From positions 1,426,001 to 1,490,000 of the forward strand of contig JAGMWG010000009.1 of NCBI GenBank assembly GCA_020744225.1: DNA of 64,000 nucleotides, read 5' to 3'. The notes beneath the pieces are model-generated. The model was not told where the DNA came from and did no database searches. It worked only from the letters and a program-made list of their open reading frames with translations. This DNA is from Paraphoma chrysanthemicola. Lineage: Eukaryota; Ascomycota; Dothideomycetes; Pleosporales; Phaeosphaeriaceae. Position 1 is the stretch's first letter; each line of letters begins with the position of its first letter. The position numbers and the translations under genes were made by a program. Of the stretch, positions 44,269 through 55,246 are shown in pieces.

Positions 44269-45825
44269 ATGTACGACGTCCACGTTTCAGGCAACATCAC
44301 CATCGCGGAGGCTACATCGGCACCACTGTACCCGCAAGCCATTATCCTCCCGATTCTGGCATTCCCATCATGGATCCTCTGCATCCCACCGCTCTTTTGG
44401 CACTTCCGTCAAGGCAACATTGCCGCTGGATCACTCATCTTATGGTGCATCATGGTCAACTTCTTCAACGCGATCAACCCGCTCATATGGCCGCGCGATG
44501 ACCTTTTCGACTGGTGGGACGGCAGCGTATGGTGCGATATCAATGTCCGCATCCAGGTCGGTGCCGTTGTAGGTACAACTGCTTCCGCGGCTATGATTGT
44601 GCGCAAATTAGCCAAAGTCATGGACACAAGCAGCATCACCGTGTCAACGAGTCGGAACCACAAGATGAAGGAACACGCGCTGGAGATCTTCTGGTGCTGG
44701 GGCTATCCGCTTATTATGATCGTGCTGTACTACATCGTCCAGCCCTCGCGATACATGATCTTTGGGATTGTGGGATGTATTTCGCCGTTTGATCGCAGTT
44801 GGCCCAGTATTGTGACGAGCTATATGTGGGTGGTGATTACGACTTTCGTGGCTGGGATATATGCTTGTCAGTTTCCCTTCCCCCTAACCTCGCCCAACCA
44901 CTTCCTATATATACCTTCCGTCGACTATCGTTACTAATGAGTATATTCAACAGCCATCCTAACATACCGCCTCTACCGCTACCGCCGCGAATTCATCCGC
45001 CTCGTCGCCGCCCGCAACACAACCAAATCCCGCTTCATCCGCCTCTTCATCATCTGCATCATCATCATCATCGTCTACATGCCCTACGCCACATACCTCG
45101 TCGTCGCACTCTGTCGCTCCATGCGCGTTTCCAACACGCCGTATTCCTGGCACCGCGTGCACGACCCTGTCTCCTTCAACACCATCATCCGCGTCGCGTC
45201 GCTCGGCACCGTCACGATTGATAAATGGGGCCAGGTTGTTACGGGGTATGTCATCTTCTTTGTGTTTGGCACGGGAAGCGATGCGGAGAATACGTACAAG
45301 ACTGCACTCACGAGTATGGGGTTGGGGAAGTGGTTTCCGCGATTGTATACCAGGAGGCAGAGTGGTGCGGAGACGCCGAGGAGTTTTATCGCGGTGAGAA
45401 GTTGGTCGGAGAATGTGTCTGAGCGCGCGAAGAGTATGTTCTGGAGCAGCAGGACGGAGTCTGTGGCTGAGACGATGAGGGATGGGAGTATTGTGGGTAT
45501 GGGGTCGGTGAGTCGACTTCGACATGGCTCAATGGATGACGAGAACATTACGTTGACGACGACACGGCGCTCGGTGTTTGCGTGGATCTTCACGAAAGGT
45601 ACGACGCGAGGCTCGATTCTTCCGCGATTCGCACAGCGCTCAGTCACTGAGATGACGGATACGAATGCACGTACATCGACAACGACTCGGGATCGCTCGC
45701 CTGGTGTTTCGGCGCATGTTTGGGCGACGGACAAGGCGAGTTCTCCGCGTGTGAGCGAGGCTGATGGCGTGCGTATCTGTCGCGAGGTGCGGTTGGATTG
45801 TCAGACGCGTGATGGGGCGGTGTAG
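44269..45825 (+). CDS. ste3: Pheromone receptor Ste3 (a-factor type GPCR)
   Basis: Seven-helix receptor for the lipopeptide mating pheromone, coupled to the G-protein/MAPK pathway ending in Ste12. Exon 1 is 44269-44866 and exon 2 is 44954-45825, joined in phase, 489 residues. The donor is GTCAGT and the acceptor AACAG. Ste3 marks: an extracellular N-terminus, LFWHFRQGNIAAGSLILW, NPLIWPRDDLFDWWDGSVWC, then DINVRIQVG, a third-loop RLYRYRREFIRL and later helices (IIIIIVYMPYATYLV, VVTGYVIFFVFGTG). The ~190-residue cytoplasmic tail is Ser/Thr-rich, as expected for a desensitisation region. ATG 44269 lies immediately before the predicted extracellular segment. Confidence 0.94.
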
Positions 45826-46613
45826 AGGAAGGAGGGTGATCAGTGGGCTTGAGTGGATGTATTCACAATTGGAGAGGACTGGGTATATGTTCGCTCATCA
45901 GGATCGGGGTGCGAGGTCGATAAGGATTGGGCAGGTGGCATTGGAGGAGTCATTGCAGGTGTTTTCTTGACATTATTTATTAGGACGTGAGGCGGCACGT
46001 CTCGTTTCATTAGCGCTCGTCGGGCCATCTTATTCGCCATAATTATCGAACCTTTAATGCTGTTCTCATGCGGACTGATCAAGTGATAAATTATCTCACT
46101 CTGGTCTTCGGCTTTCGCGACAACCAAACCAGTGACATCACTGCTTGGCACATGGAGACTCGCGTTGTTCTCAGTAGGGTAGATCATCGTACATCACCAA
46201 TAGCATCACATAATCAATACAATAAAAATCGTGGGGCATTTTTTGATTCCGTTATCGTGTCGTGCATCCACATGGCATGATGTATCAGTCAAAGGCAAGC
46301 ATCCTTGATGGAGAGCAAGCCGGTGTTAGAGTGACCATCTAAGTCAAGTAAACTCTCGAGAACCTCAACGTGCAATTGACCAGCAGCCCAATAATGTTCC
46401 TCAATCCAGCACAGTCGTAACCATCCGTGGTGGTAGCTTCAAAGCTCGCAGTGTCGCGTGTCCGCCGTATGACGTAGCCCAGTGAGCCAGGTGCGGAAAT
46501 GCAGAAGACAGCGGGTGCGAGGTGGCCAGATGGTAGTGCGTAGATAACGTGTCGTTCAGTGATCGTTGTCGTTCAGAATTGAGGTGGGTGCTGTGATTGA
46601 GGGGGCGAGACGT
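45826..46613. other. Intergenic between convergent genes
   Basis: 3' regions of STE3 (plus) and eL41 (minus). No gene seen. Confidence 0.5.
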
Positions 46614-46746
46614 TTATTTGCTGCAGGAGGGGTTAGAAATGCGGAAGCTGGAAGACGGTGCAATGGATAACTTACGAGCGAGCCCTCGTCTTTCTTCTCT
46701 TACGCTTGAGACGTCGCACGCGCTTCTTCCTCCATTTGGCTCTCAT
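46614..46746 (-). CDS. rpl41: 60S ribosomal protein eL41
   Basis: The smallest ribosomal protein, almost all Arg/Lys. Exon 1 (46746-46676) encodes MRAKWRKKRVRRLKRKRR then KTRAR and two bases of Ser. A 55-nt intron (GTAAGT, branch CTAAC, CTGCAG) precedes exon 2 (46620-46614), which adds C, AAA and TAA, giving Ser-Lys-stop. The 25-residue product has the family length and the usual RSK ending. If the intron is retained, translation stops one residue earlier, at Ser. A leader intron upstream is likely (see separate entry). The gene is divergent to the FHA kinase with under 400 bp between the two ATGs. Confidence 0.95.
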
Positions 46747-46754
46747 CTTGTCGG

Positions 46755-46889
46755 CTAGCTAGTGTGAGGTCAGCGGCTGGTATGCTTGGAGTGCGGGGTC
46801 GGCGGCGGAGAGGAGAAGCTCCAGGCGCAGCTCAATGCTTTCAATTGAGTGTCCTGGAGCTGTGCAAATGGCATCAGGGATAGACTTAC
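46755..46889 (-). other. Predicted 5' leader intron of eL41, with hairpin
   Basis: Reading leftward, a consensus donor GTAAGT at 46889 and an acceptor at 46759 or 46755 (CACTAG or GCTAG) with a CTGAC branch site lie just upstream of the eL41 ATG. Inside, 46817-46861 forms an inverted repeat: AGCTCCAGG pairs with CCTGGAGCT and CTCAAT with ATTGAG, around a 7-nt loop. Leader introns are common in fungal ribosomal protein genes. The hairpin role is unknown. Confidence 0.55.
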
Positions 46890-47127
46890 GTTGCTGTCGA
46901 GATGAGTGTCGTGGGTGCAGAAGAGAAGGTTGCAGCTGCCCGAATTCGAATATGTGGTCGGCTCTCGTGCGGGGCTCGCTTAGCCTGGCGCCATACGACT
47001 CTGAGCCTTAGCGCAGGTCGGAGCTTAAGCACGTCCCGATGTCACGCGTCGCGCTCTCACCTTGCGCGCATCACATGCGCCTTGTGAACAAAGAGAGGCG
47101 ACTGCGGAGTCGGTTTGTCGTGTGAAG

Positions 47128-49489
47128 ATGGCGGGTGAAGAGGTGGCTTACTTTACTATTCGAACAGCTGGAGATAGCCCAAATGGTAAGATAGCATGCA
47201 CCCACCACTCACATACGCGACTGACGCATGCAGACCTTCATGGTAGCGTTGCAATATGCGCCAATGAACAGTTCCTTCTCGGCCGGGACCCTGGGTGCTG
47301 GTGAGAGCACAGCGTCCTGACCGCGTCTGAACGTGTTCTGACATGCTGGCAGTCGCTACTGCTGGTCTGACGACCTCACCATCTCAAGACGACATTTGCG
47401 CATTCATTGTATTCTCTATGAGCAAGACCCTGTCTCTGACGTTGCGCCGTTCGTCTATGCTACGAATGTCTCTGTCAATGGCACGTTTCTGAAGAAAAGT
47501 AACCCTGAATGCACTGGTTCACAAGGCCGTGGCATCCTCATGGGCCAAAACAACACCTTCCTGCTCGACGAGGGAGATGAGCTTCATCTGTCAGAGACAG
47601 TCTGGCTTGAGTTCTCCTCTGTCAAAGACATCCACGAAGCTAGCTTCACGGCGGTTCAAGAGCGAGAGAAGGCTATCTTTGCCTGCGACTACCTCATCAC
47701 TGGCCGCTTGCTGGGAGAGGGTGGCTACGGGAAGGTGCTGATAGGCATCGAGCAAGCGACGCAACGACAGCTTGCATGCAAAATGATCCGACTTGACCAC
47801 CTTTACGACAATACACAGCTACCCAGTCTGCGGCTGCCTACAGGACCGAGAGAGCACAAGGGCGTGAGAGCCGCAAAGCGCTGGCCAACTCGCGTTGCAG
47901 CTTCCTTCCGTGAGTTCGATAACCTCAAGGACCTACGCCATCCGAACGTTATCAGCATTGAAAAGGTGTTCTGGAGCAACAGCTCGATTTACATCTTCCT
48001 CGAGCTGGTCACTGGCGGTGATCTCTTCTCGTATCTTGAGTACAAGGGTGGCCGACTCGACAATGCACAAGCTACAGTTGTTATCCGACAAGTCCTCATT
48101 GGTTTAGAGTATCTTCACAAGCATGAGATTGTGCACCGCGACCTGAAACCCGACAACATACTCATGACGTCCCTTGACGACGGGGCGCGTGTTGTAATTA
48201 CAGACTTTGGAAATGCCAGATATCTGCCTCATGCTGGTGGTAGCAGTCAACCCACAGCCAACAAATACCGACGCATGTTCTCCTACGTCGGGACCCTCGA
48301 GTTCGCAGCGCCGGAGATTCACCGGGTCAACCCAACAATTGGAGATGACGAAGGTTACTCCAAGAGCGTCGACATGTGGTCCATCGGTGCAATCACTGCG
48401 ACTATCCTTTCGGGAGAGTGCCTCTTCACTAATCGCACGCATCCTCAATACAACGAGAACCCGCGAATGGTTATCATGGGGCTAGCTGCACGATGCGACT
48501 TGAGTGATCTCGACGACGAGTACCATCCGTCCTGGGGCGAGGTGGAGCCTTTGGCAAAAGACTTCATCAAGCGTCTCCTTGTGCTCAATGAAGATGAACG
48601 CATGACCTCAACCCAAGCCTTGGGTCATCGCTGGTTCTCAAACAAGTGCTACGCTGAGGACCTGGAGGACGTTTACCGTCGGTCTATTGAGGGTTGGAAG
48701 CCACGACAGATTGATTCACAGCTCGTGGAACGCATCTCCAAGTCTCTGCCAGACCTCACTGCTGTCGGCCTACCTGGCGAAGCCATCAATCAGGACAACG
48801 TGTCACGCTTCTTTCATCCGTCGGAGCAGAAGCTGACGCAAAATATTATACAAACACTATCGGCTTCCCAATACTGGCGCGCAAATACTCCACTACCGTC
48901 CATCACAGAGGACTACGAGAATGCTGACTTTCAATACGCAAGTCAAGTAAGGCCTTCGTCGAACGATGGCGACCAAGCAGGTTATGTGGGCCACCGATCT
49001 CGCAACGTGCACGGCTGGGATAGTTCGCTGCCGCAGTCCTTGGGTGTGAGTCAGGCCTCTCATCAAGTTAGGGAGCACTACGACGAGTATGGCTGTACTC
49101 AGCATGGCCTACCCGACTCGCAGCAGCAAGATTCAATTAACTCGCTGAAAGCAACAGACAGGTATCGAAACGAGCCTGGTGACGGTACTAACGCAAAGGA
49201 CGAGGATCTTGACAACGTGATTGACTTGACAAATCCGCATTATGAGCAAGGTCCCGGAATGGATCATCGTCGGCAACCGCCCCAAGAGCTCATTCTTGTG
49301 CAGGAGACGCCAATTGATCAAGATTACCATAACCCGGATCAGGACCCAGAAGAGACTTACGAAGCTACTCAATATCCAGATGAGTGTCGAAGGACTTACG
49401 CATTCGACGATGAGGAGCCATCGGTGTTGGTGCGTGAAACGCCTCTTAGTGCCTATGCCTTCGGAAATGGGATGCATGACAGTCTCTAG
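47128..49489 (+). CDS. FHA-domain Ser/Thr kinase (Mek1/Chk2-like, Rad53 family)
   Basis: Checkpoint or meiotic kinase: FHA binds phosphothreonine and the kinase signals DNA breaks. Three exons (47128-47185, 47234-47300, 47353-49489), 753 residues. FHA about residues 5-130: LLGRDPG, then TISRRHLRIHC and NVSVNGTFLKKS. Kinase about 145-440: GEGGYGKVLIG (P-loop), ACKMI (Lys), FLELVTGGDLFSYLEYKGG, HRDLKPDNIL, DFGNAR, YVGTLEFAAPEIH and SVDMWSIGAITATILSG. The TGGDL hinge and single N-terminal FHA fit the CAMK-Rad53 group. It starts directly at FHA with no SQ/TQ cluster, which is closer to Mek1 than to canonical Chk2. The C-terminal ~310 residues are acidic, Asp/Gln/Tyr-rich and probably disordered. 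Mek1 versus Chk2 orthology is not settled by eye. Confidence 0.88.
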
Positions 49490-50126
49490 TGCCGGTGTGA
49501 GTACTGGTAAGGTTTTGACCTGGGTGGCGGTCTAACACGTCCGCTCAGAGGCAGGTGGAAGGAGGGCGATCTGAGGCTGACAACGGTGATCTTCTGCATA
49601 TGATCTTCGACTAACTTTGTTATGCAACTAGTGATGTCCCAAATCAAAAGGAAAAATGACCTACCACTTGCCGTGTCAACATTTCTCTAACATTCTTTCG
49701 TCCCTGCTGTCTTCACCGGATTGTAAATCAATAAATCAGCTGGTGAAATGTGGTAGACATTTCATAAGCATTTCGCATGACTCGTGCAGCAAAATAAGCA
49801 AAGCTATGTTCAATTCGCGGTACCCTGTGCCTCCTTGCTTGCCACGTTGAATGTTACATTGTCGTCAAGTTGAGCTTTCCACGACTATTAACGTACGATC
49901 AGAAGAAGATGTAACAAGGATCTGCTGCCGTGCGACTGTGAGAGGCTGTGACATTGGTAAGCCGCATCCCTGTGCTGGCCAGGGTCAGCCGTGGCGTACA
50001 TCGCCCCTCAGCATCCTGTGGCTCGCCTTAAAAATCCTTGTTTCCGCAAGTTGATAAGACGCCCAAACACCAAGCGAGGAAGCACATACTGCCGAATTAG
50101 GTAGGACACATCTTGCGACTTCCGCC
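49490..50126. other. Intergenic
   Basis: 3' region of the kinase and promoter of the next gene. No gene seen. Confidence 0.5.
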
Positions 50127-51625
50127 ATGTATGCATTTGTGTCCGTCTCGCACCCGGATGAGATCAAGGATCGTAAGAGGCAGGGCAAGCTCAGACAACA
50201 CGCCATCCGCAACGGCATCCAAAGAAGCAAGGCGGATCGAGCAAAGAAAGATGGCGTCTTCGTGCCTGTCGAGATAGACGGCAAGACGACGGTGGCAACG
50301 AAGCGACCTACCAATACTGTTGCGCTAACGAAGGCGCCCTCGGTTAGTCTCATGGACCCATTCGACACCCTCTGCGGCTGCCCCGAACGACTGCGAACGC
50401 TCATGCGACATCGTACGTACTTATCATATCAAGGTATTGCACAATCATTGCAAAGTGCTGACAATGTGTAGCATCAGCAAAGCAAGTCGGCGAACCAATT
50501 TTCTGTGTAGAAGATTCGGGGAAGCCATTCTTTCAGGGCATGGAGACCATTTTCAAAGGCGCCTTGACCGATCCTTCACTCTTCCATGCTCTCTCGTTGG
50601 TCCTCTCGCTAGCCGCAAATAACAACCTACCCAACGTCGAAATTCTACAACATCGTGGCGAAATTCTGAATGGCATACGAGTCAACATCAAAGGCCTCAA
50701 GGGTGCACCACAAGTATCCACGCTCACTGCGATGCTGCTGCTGATCGGCTATGAATACCGCGTCGATGGCGCCGACTGCAAAACAATCTCTATGCACATC
50801 CAAGGAGTGCAGACTATGATGAAGCTCTGTAAAGAGCGAAATGTTGCTTTGATCGATGAAGTACAGCGCGCCCTCTTTTGGCAGGACCTTTTGAGTTGCT
50901 TAATGGCTGGTACACCGCGCTTCCTTTCGCACCGGGACTTCAGCGACTTCAAAAACCCCATCGGCATCGATCAGTCTCAGCGATGGCAAGTGCCCAAAGG
51001 ACTACAGACGAGCATGATGTACTGGCCGCCAGAATGCGCGATCGTTTTACAAGACCTTAATGCCCTTTGCTGGGTCGTTGACTCGCAATGCAACCCTGAT
51101 CAAGAAGTCCTCGAAACGTTCCCAATCGACAACAATCAAGCTAATCTCGAATCTCGCTTGATGGACCTGCTGCGCGAGAGTCGGAACAATCCAGCGGGGC
51201 CCGATCCTTGGTACGAAGCCTGCATCCTCGGTGTTTATATATGCACATACAAGCTCTCCACGGGCATATGGATGGGCTGCTACATACCAGAAATTTGTAT
51301 AGCGCAGGTCTTCCAAGTCATTGCTAAGATTCCTAGAGGCGCACAATATGAACCTGCGCCAGCTTTACTTCAGTGGGTCTTGTTCGTCTGCGGTGGCATG
51401 ACCGACAGGAAGAACATCAGGCAACAAGTAGCGACATTGATTCGAGAAAGGTTCCCGGATCCAACGCAAGACCCAGAGCAAGAATGGGAAACATTGCGCA
51501 CGACGCTGAAAAGCTTCATATGGTGTGAGCGCACCATGGAGAAGAGAATCTTTATTTTCTGGAACGAGGTCTATGCAGAAGCTACACACCGTGGATGGCT
51601 CCATGAACAACATCCTAGTCGTTGA
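50127..51625 (+). CDS. Fungal-specific transcription factor domain protein (no zinc cluster)
   Basis: Two exons (50127-50412 and 50472-51625), 479 residues. The N-terminus (FVSVSHPDEIKDRKRQGKLR, then QHAIRNGIQRSKADR) is basic and may bind DNA, but the Zn2Cys6 cluster is absent. The rest fits the Fungal_trans_2 type regulatory region (PF11951): FHALSLVLSLAANNN, STLTAMLLLIGYE, ISMHIQGVQTMMKLC and EVQRALFWQDLLSCLMAG, then a C-terminal WCERTMEKRIFIFWNEV. It is probably nuclear. The position next to GNAT, monooxygenase and cyclase genes makes it a candidate local regulator, but that is inference. Confidence 0.75.
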
Positions 51626-51810
51626 ACGATCAAATGATTGGAAAACCCGTCCACACTTACAAGGGCGCTGAAAGGGCGTGTTCCGTCGGAATACTGACAT
51701 ACGGCTTAGTCATGCCGACTCTAGCACTGCATATCAGGCAACAACGCGGCCTTATTTTCTCTTAACTTCCCACGAGCAGAATATCTCTTTTCACGATATC
51801 GTTGCAAAAA

Positions 51811-52514
51811 ATGGCCATCATCCTTCGCGAGGTCTCCGACACTGACCTCCCCCGCGTCTGCGACGTCGGCTGGCTCGCCTTCGCCGACCTCCCACTCAAC
51901 CCAATCCTCTTCCCAGGCCCATTCCCACCAGACTCGAGAGAGCAACGAATTGCGCATTTTGCCGAGACAAGGAAAGAAGATTTGTCGACGACGTACATGC
52001 AAGCTTATGACGAAGACACGAAGCAGCTTGTTTCGTTTGCAAAGTGGCACGTTTATGCTACGCCTGAAGATGCTGCAGTGGCGGAGCGGCCGTCGAGGAG
52101 TTTAGGCCAAGGCGTGAATCGGGAAGCGTGTGTGGAGTTCTTTGGCGGGTTGGCGAGGAAGAAAAAGGAGTTGGTGGGTGGGAAGCCGCATTTGTGTACG
52201 TGATGAACAACCTCTTCCTTTGTTCCTCCGTATGACAGGCCTCGCTCATCTTCTGATCAGTTCTACACATGCTACATACGGATCCTGCATTTCAGAGAAG
52301 AGGGGCTGGGAAGTTGCTGCTTGATTGGGGCACGAAGAAGGCGGATGAACTTGGTCTGCCGATCTACTTGGAGTCGAGTCAGCAGGGTGTGGCGTTGTAC
52401 AAGCGTCATGGTTTCGAAGAGGTTGAGGTATTCGATTTCGACCTAGGAAAGTATGGCGGAAGCGGGATTTATCCATCGCCATTGATGATTAGGAAGCCAA
52501 AGAAGGTAGCCTGA
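51811..52514 (+). CDS. GNAT-family N-acetyltransferase
   Basis: Acetyl-CoA-dependent acetyltransferase of unknown substrate. Exon 1 is 51811-52195; an intron (GTACGT...GATCAG) separates it from exon 2, 52261-52514; total 212 residues. GNAT motif A is split just before LHMLHTDPAFQRRGAGKLLL (R/Q-x-x-G-x-G/A for CoA pyrophosphate), followed by LPIYLESSQQGVALYKRHGF, the typical motif B. The N-terminal REVSDTDLPRVCDV is also standard. The start is the ATG at 51811; the frame begins nine bases earlier with TTG. The gene is about 190 bp from the preceding regulator gene, on the same strand. Confidence 0.88.
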
Positions 52515-52788
52515 TGGAAGTGGAAGATCAGCGACATCAATGGCGGAAACAGGTCGCTTTGTTGTATGCTCTAGTTCAGGATTAGTGAAGTCGAGCTCAA
52601 GTATCACGGTCTGAACATTGTTCTTGGAGAATTAAGGTTCGAGAGTCAGGAAACAAGTTTGATGCAAATCCACTCATGTCGTGGAATTGCAAATATGTTT
52701 TCAACCTCAGCGTGGTACATATGTATATACGTAGTGACTAGATTCTATCAATCTATTGAAGCTGACTTCTTCATCGCCCATCCGAACC

Positions 52789-54741
52789 TCAAGCCGCAAC
52801 ACTGACATCTACCCCATCCATTCCATCACCCCTCCATTTCTCAATAAACCTCGTGAAATCTACCAACCCACCCTGCCAAATCGCCGCTTTCGCCTTCTTC
52901 ATCATCGCAACGTGATCATCCGCCGGCGGCATCTGGAACGCCTCACCCTCAAGATTGAGATAGCTCGGCGTGCATATCGCAACGGCGCTGAAATACACCG
53001 CACCTTGCGCAATCTGCATGCCCCAAGCATCTTCCCCAGCAGCAGAGGGTTCGATCAAGACTTTCTTGCTCGGATCGGAGGATTGCTTGTGTCCGTGCGC
53101 GATGATGGCGGCAATGTGCTGGCTGAGAACTTCGATGACGTGCATGTAATTCGCTGTCGCAGCAGCCTGTGTCGCGCTTTGAAAAAAGAGATTCGGGAAT
53201 CCATTTGAGAAGACACCGTGTAGGGTGCTTATGCCCTGCTCCTCAAACTTCTTGGTTATAGTACGGCCGTTACGACCGACGATCTCAATGCCCATGCGAG
53301 CGCCTGGATCGCCGCCAGCGGATGGGGAACGGTAACCCGTGCTGAGAACCAGAATGTCGATGGGGTATTCTTGCCCGTTGGCAACGATGCCTTGAGGCGT
53401 GATACTGTCGATGCCCTTGCCGTCGGTGTCGACGAGATGCACGTGGGGCTCGTTGAATGTTTCGAGGTACATGTCGCTGAAGGTAGGACGCTTGCACCAT
53501 GTCGGGTACCATGGGGTCAGCTTTTTGGCCGTGTCTTGGTCTTTGACCACATTCGCGATGCGTTCACGGGCTTGTTTGTTGTGCGCGGAGTCTAGTGCTA
53601 TCATCCGGCCGATGTGCTCTTGAGCTTGGTCGGGTGCAATGCGACCAAAGCGGTTGCTGCCAACGAGCGCACAATAGGCCTCCAGTTTGCTCCATCCGTC
53701 ATCGACCAGATCTTCGTCATCTGGCTGTTTATTGCCAGCAATATGGTCGGCAAAGTTTTCCAGTCGTTCTTTCTGCCAGCCAGGCTTTGCGGCAATGTTG
53801 GCACGCCACTCCGCTGGGTCCGTGTTGCGCTGTCCACGGGTATTCACCTGCGAGGGTGTACGCTGGAAGACGTAGAGTTCTTTTGCGTACTTTGCGAGTT
53901 GTGGAACGACTTGGATCGCAGTTGCGCCTGTGCCGATGATGCCAACGCGTTTGCCTCTGAGCTTGTCCATTTCAGGGAATGCGACATCACTTGAGCCACC
54001 TGTGACATCGTAGTTCCACCGTGATGTGTGGAACATCTCGCCACTAAAGTCGCTTAGACCTGGGACTTTGGGTACTTGCGGGTAAGGAAACAATCCACTG
54101 GCAAGAGTTATGAAATCGGCGTGCACCGTGAGCTTCTTCTCGGCTTTTCCATCTGGACCACTCCGGGCCACGAGTCCAGTCTTCCACGATTTGGCTTCGT
54201 CGTCCCATTCCAATCCAGTGACTTGAGAACGGAACAGAATCCGACTTCCAAGATCAAAGCGCTTGACAAGATCTTCGAGGTAGGTCCGGATCTCGACGCT
54301 CGATGAATACTTTTCTTTTGGCATGTAGCCAGTGTCTTCCAGCAAAGGCAGGTAGATGTATGCTTCGACATCGCAATGCAAGCCAGGGTAGCGATTCCAG
54401 TACCATGTCCCACCAACACCACCAGCAGTCTCGATAAGTACGATCTGGTCTGGAGAGAAGCCTTGCTTGATCAAGCGAATGGCCATGACGATTCCGCCCA
54501 TTCCTGCTCCGAGAATGAGGAACTTGGTAGAACCGTCATCCTCGATTGGAGAAGGCAGAGCGTCCAGCGCAGCGTGATCTGCGAATGGGTCGTCCGCTAG
54601 GCTACGTAGACGGTCATTCTCACTGAAGTGTAGCTGCTCGAACTGTTTCGTCCCATCCGATCTCTTGCGTTTGGCTGCTTCGACAAAGTACTTTTGCTCT
54701 GGCGGCACAGCCGCATCGTTGGATTCAATGACTTCAGACAT
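52789..54741 (-). CDS. Flavin monooxygenase, Baeyer-Villiger type
   Basis: Single exon, 650 residues. FAD- and NADPH-dependent enzyme predicted to insert oxygen next to a ketone. FAD-binding LILGAGMGGIVMAI lies near residue 75 and is followed by GGVGGTWYWNRYPGLHCDVE, typical of cyclohexanone-type enzymes. The Baeyer-Villiger fingerprint F-x-G-x-x-x-H-T-x-x-W is present as FSGEMFHTSRW near residue 230. The NADPH Rossmann GTGATAIQVVPQL follows. Length matches the longer fungal BVMO subgroup with an N-terminal extension. The substrate is unknown. It is divergent from the cyclase-family gene, with 505 bp between the starts. Confidence 0.9.
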   Translation of the reverse strand: MSEVIESNDAAVPPEQKYFVEAAKRKRSDGTKQFEQLHFSENDRLRSLADDPFADHAALDALPSPIEDDGSTKFLILGAGMGGIVMAIRLIKQGFSPDQIVLIETAGGVGGTWYWNRYPGLHCDVEAYIYLPLLEDTGYMPKEKYSSSVEIRTYLEDLVKRFDLGSRILFRSQVTGLEWDDEAKSWKTGLVARSGPDGKAEKKLTVHADFITLASGLFPYPQVPKVPGLSDFSGEMFHTSRWNYDVTGGSSDVAFPEMDKLRGKRVGIIGTGATAIQVVPQLAKYAKELYVFQRTPSQVNTRGQRNTDPAEWRANIAAKPGWQKERLENFADHIAGNKQPDDEDLVDDGWSKLEAYCALVGSNRFGRIAPDQAQEHIGRMIALDSAHNKQARERIANVVKDQDTAKKLTPWYPTWCKRPTFSDMYLETFNEPHVHLVDTDGKGIDSITPQGIVANGQEYPIDILVLSTGYRSPSAGGDPGARMGIEIVGRNGRTITKKFEEQGISTLHGVFSNGFPNLFFQSATQAAATANYMHVIEVLSQHIAAIIAHGHKQSSDPSKKVLIEPSAAGEDAWGMQIAQGAVYFSAVAICTPSYLNLEGEAFQMPPADDHVAMMKKAKAAIWQGGLVDFTRFIEKWRGDGMDGVDVSVAA

Positions 54742-55246
54742 GGTTGTACTCTTTCAGTAACAGTTGGTGTTGTACAAGTTTGAACGATGAGGGATTTGAG
54801 CAAAGTGGCGGGCCAATATCGTGTCGTGCTGACTGTTGGGCGTAGATGTACCCCTCAGAAGATGCTCTGTAGCTCTACGCGACTGACGTGAGATTGTTGT
54901 TGACGACCAAGTTAAATAGAGGTTTGCTGACCGTGGGACGCCCCGCGCACCCTAACAGTGTTAGCCGTATTCACCGTATTCTTGTGATTGGTGTTATGCT
55001 GATCACTTAACCTTCATGTGGGTCGATGTTGCAAAGTCATGGTAGGGCCGTCGCATTGGACCAATAGTATGGCTTGTCACACATTAGCCTAGGTTACACA
55101 GACCTGCGGGGACACTCCACCAGTCATGTTGCGAGGACTACGCAGTTCCAAGATCTCCGAAGCACCCCGCTTCATATTCGGTGCGACTGCTGCTTGACGA
55201 CATTTAAGTCGGTGCGACTGCAATTGGAGCCTTATCTTCGTTCCCC
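54742..55246. promoter_or_regulatory. Shared divergent promoter (monooxygenase / cyclase)
   Basis: 505 bp between two divergent enzyme genes, suggesting co-regulation. No specific binding site was identified by eye. Confidence 0.4.

Noticed and set aside
44959..45734. Long frames antisense to STE3
   Set aside because: They mirror the real gene in other frames, with His/Arg or Asp-rich artefact composition.
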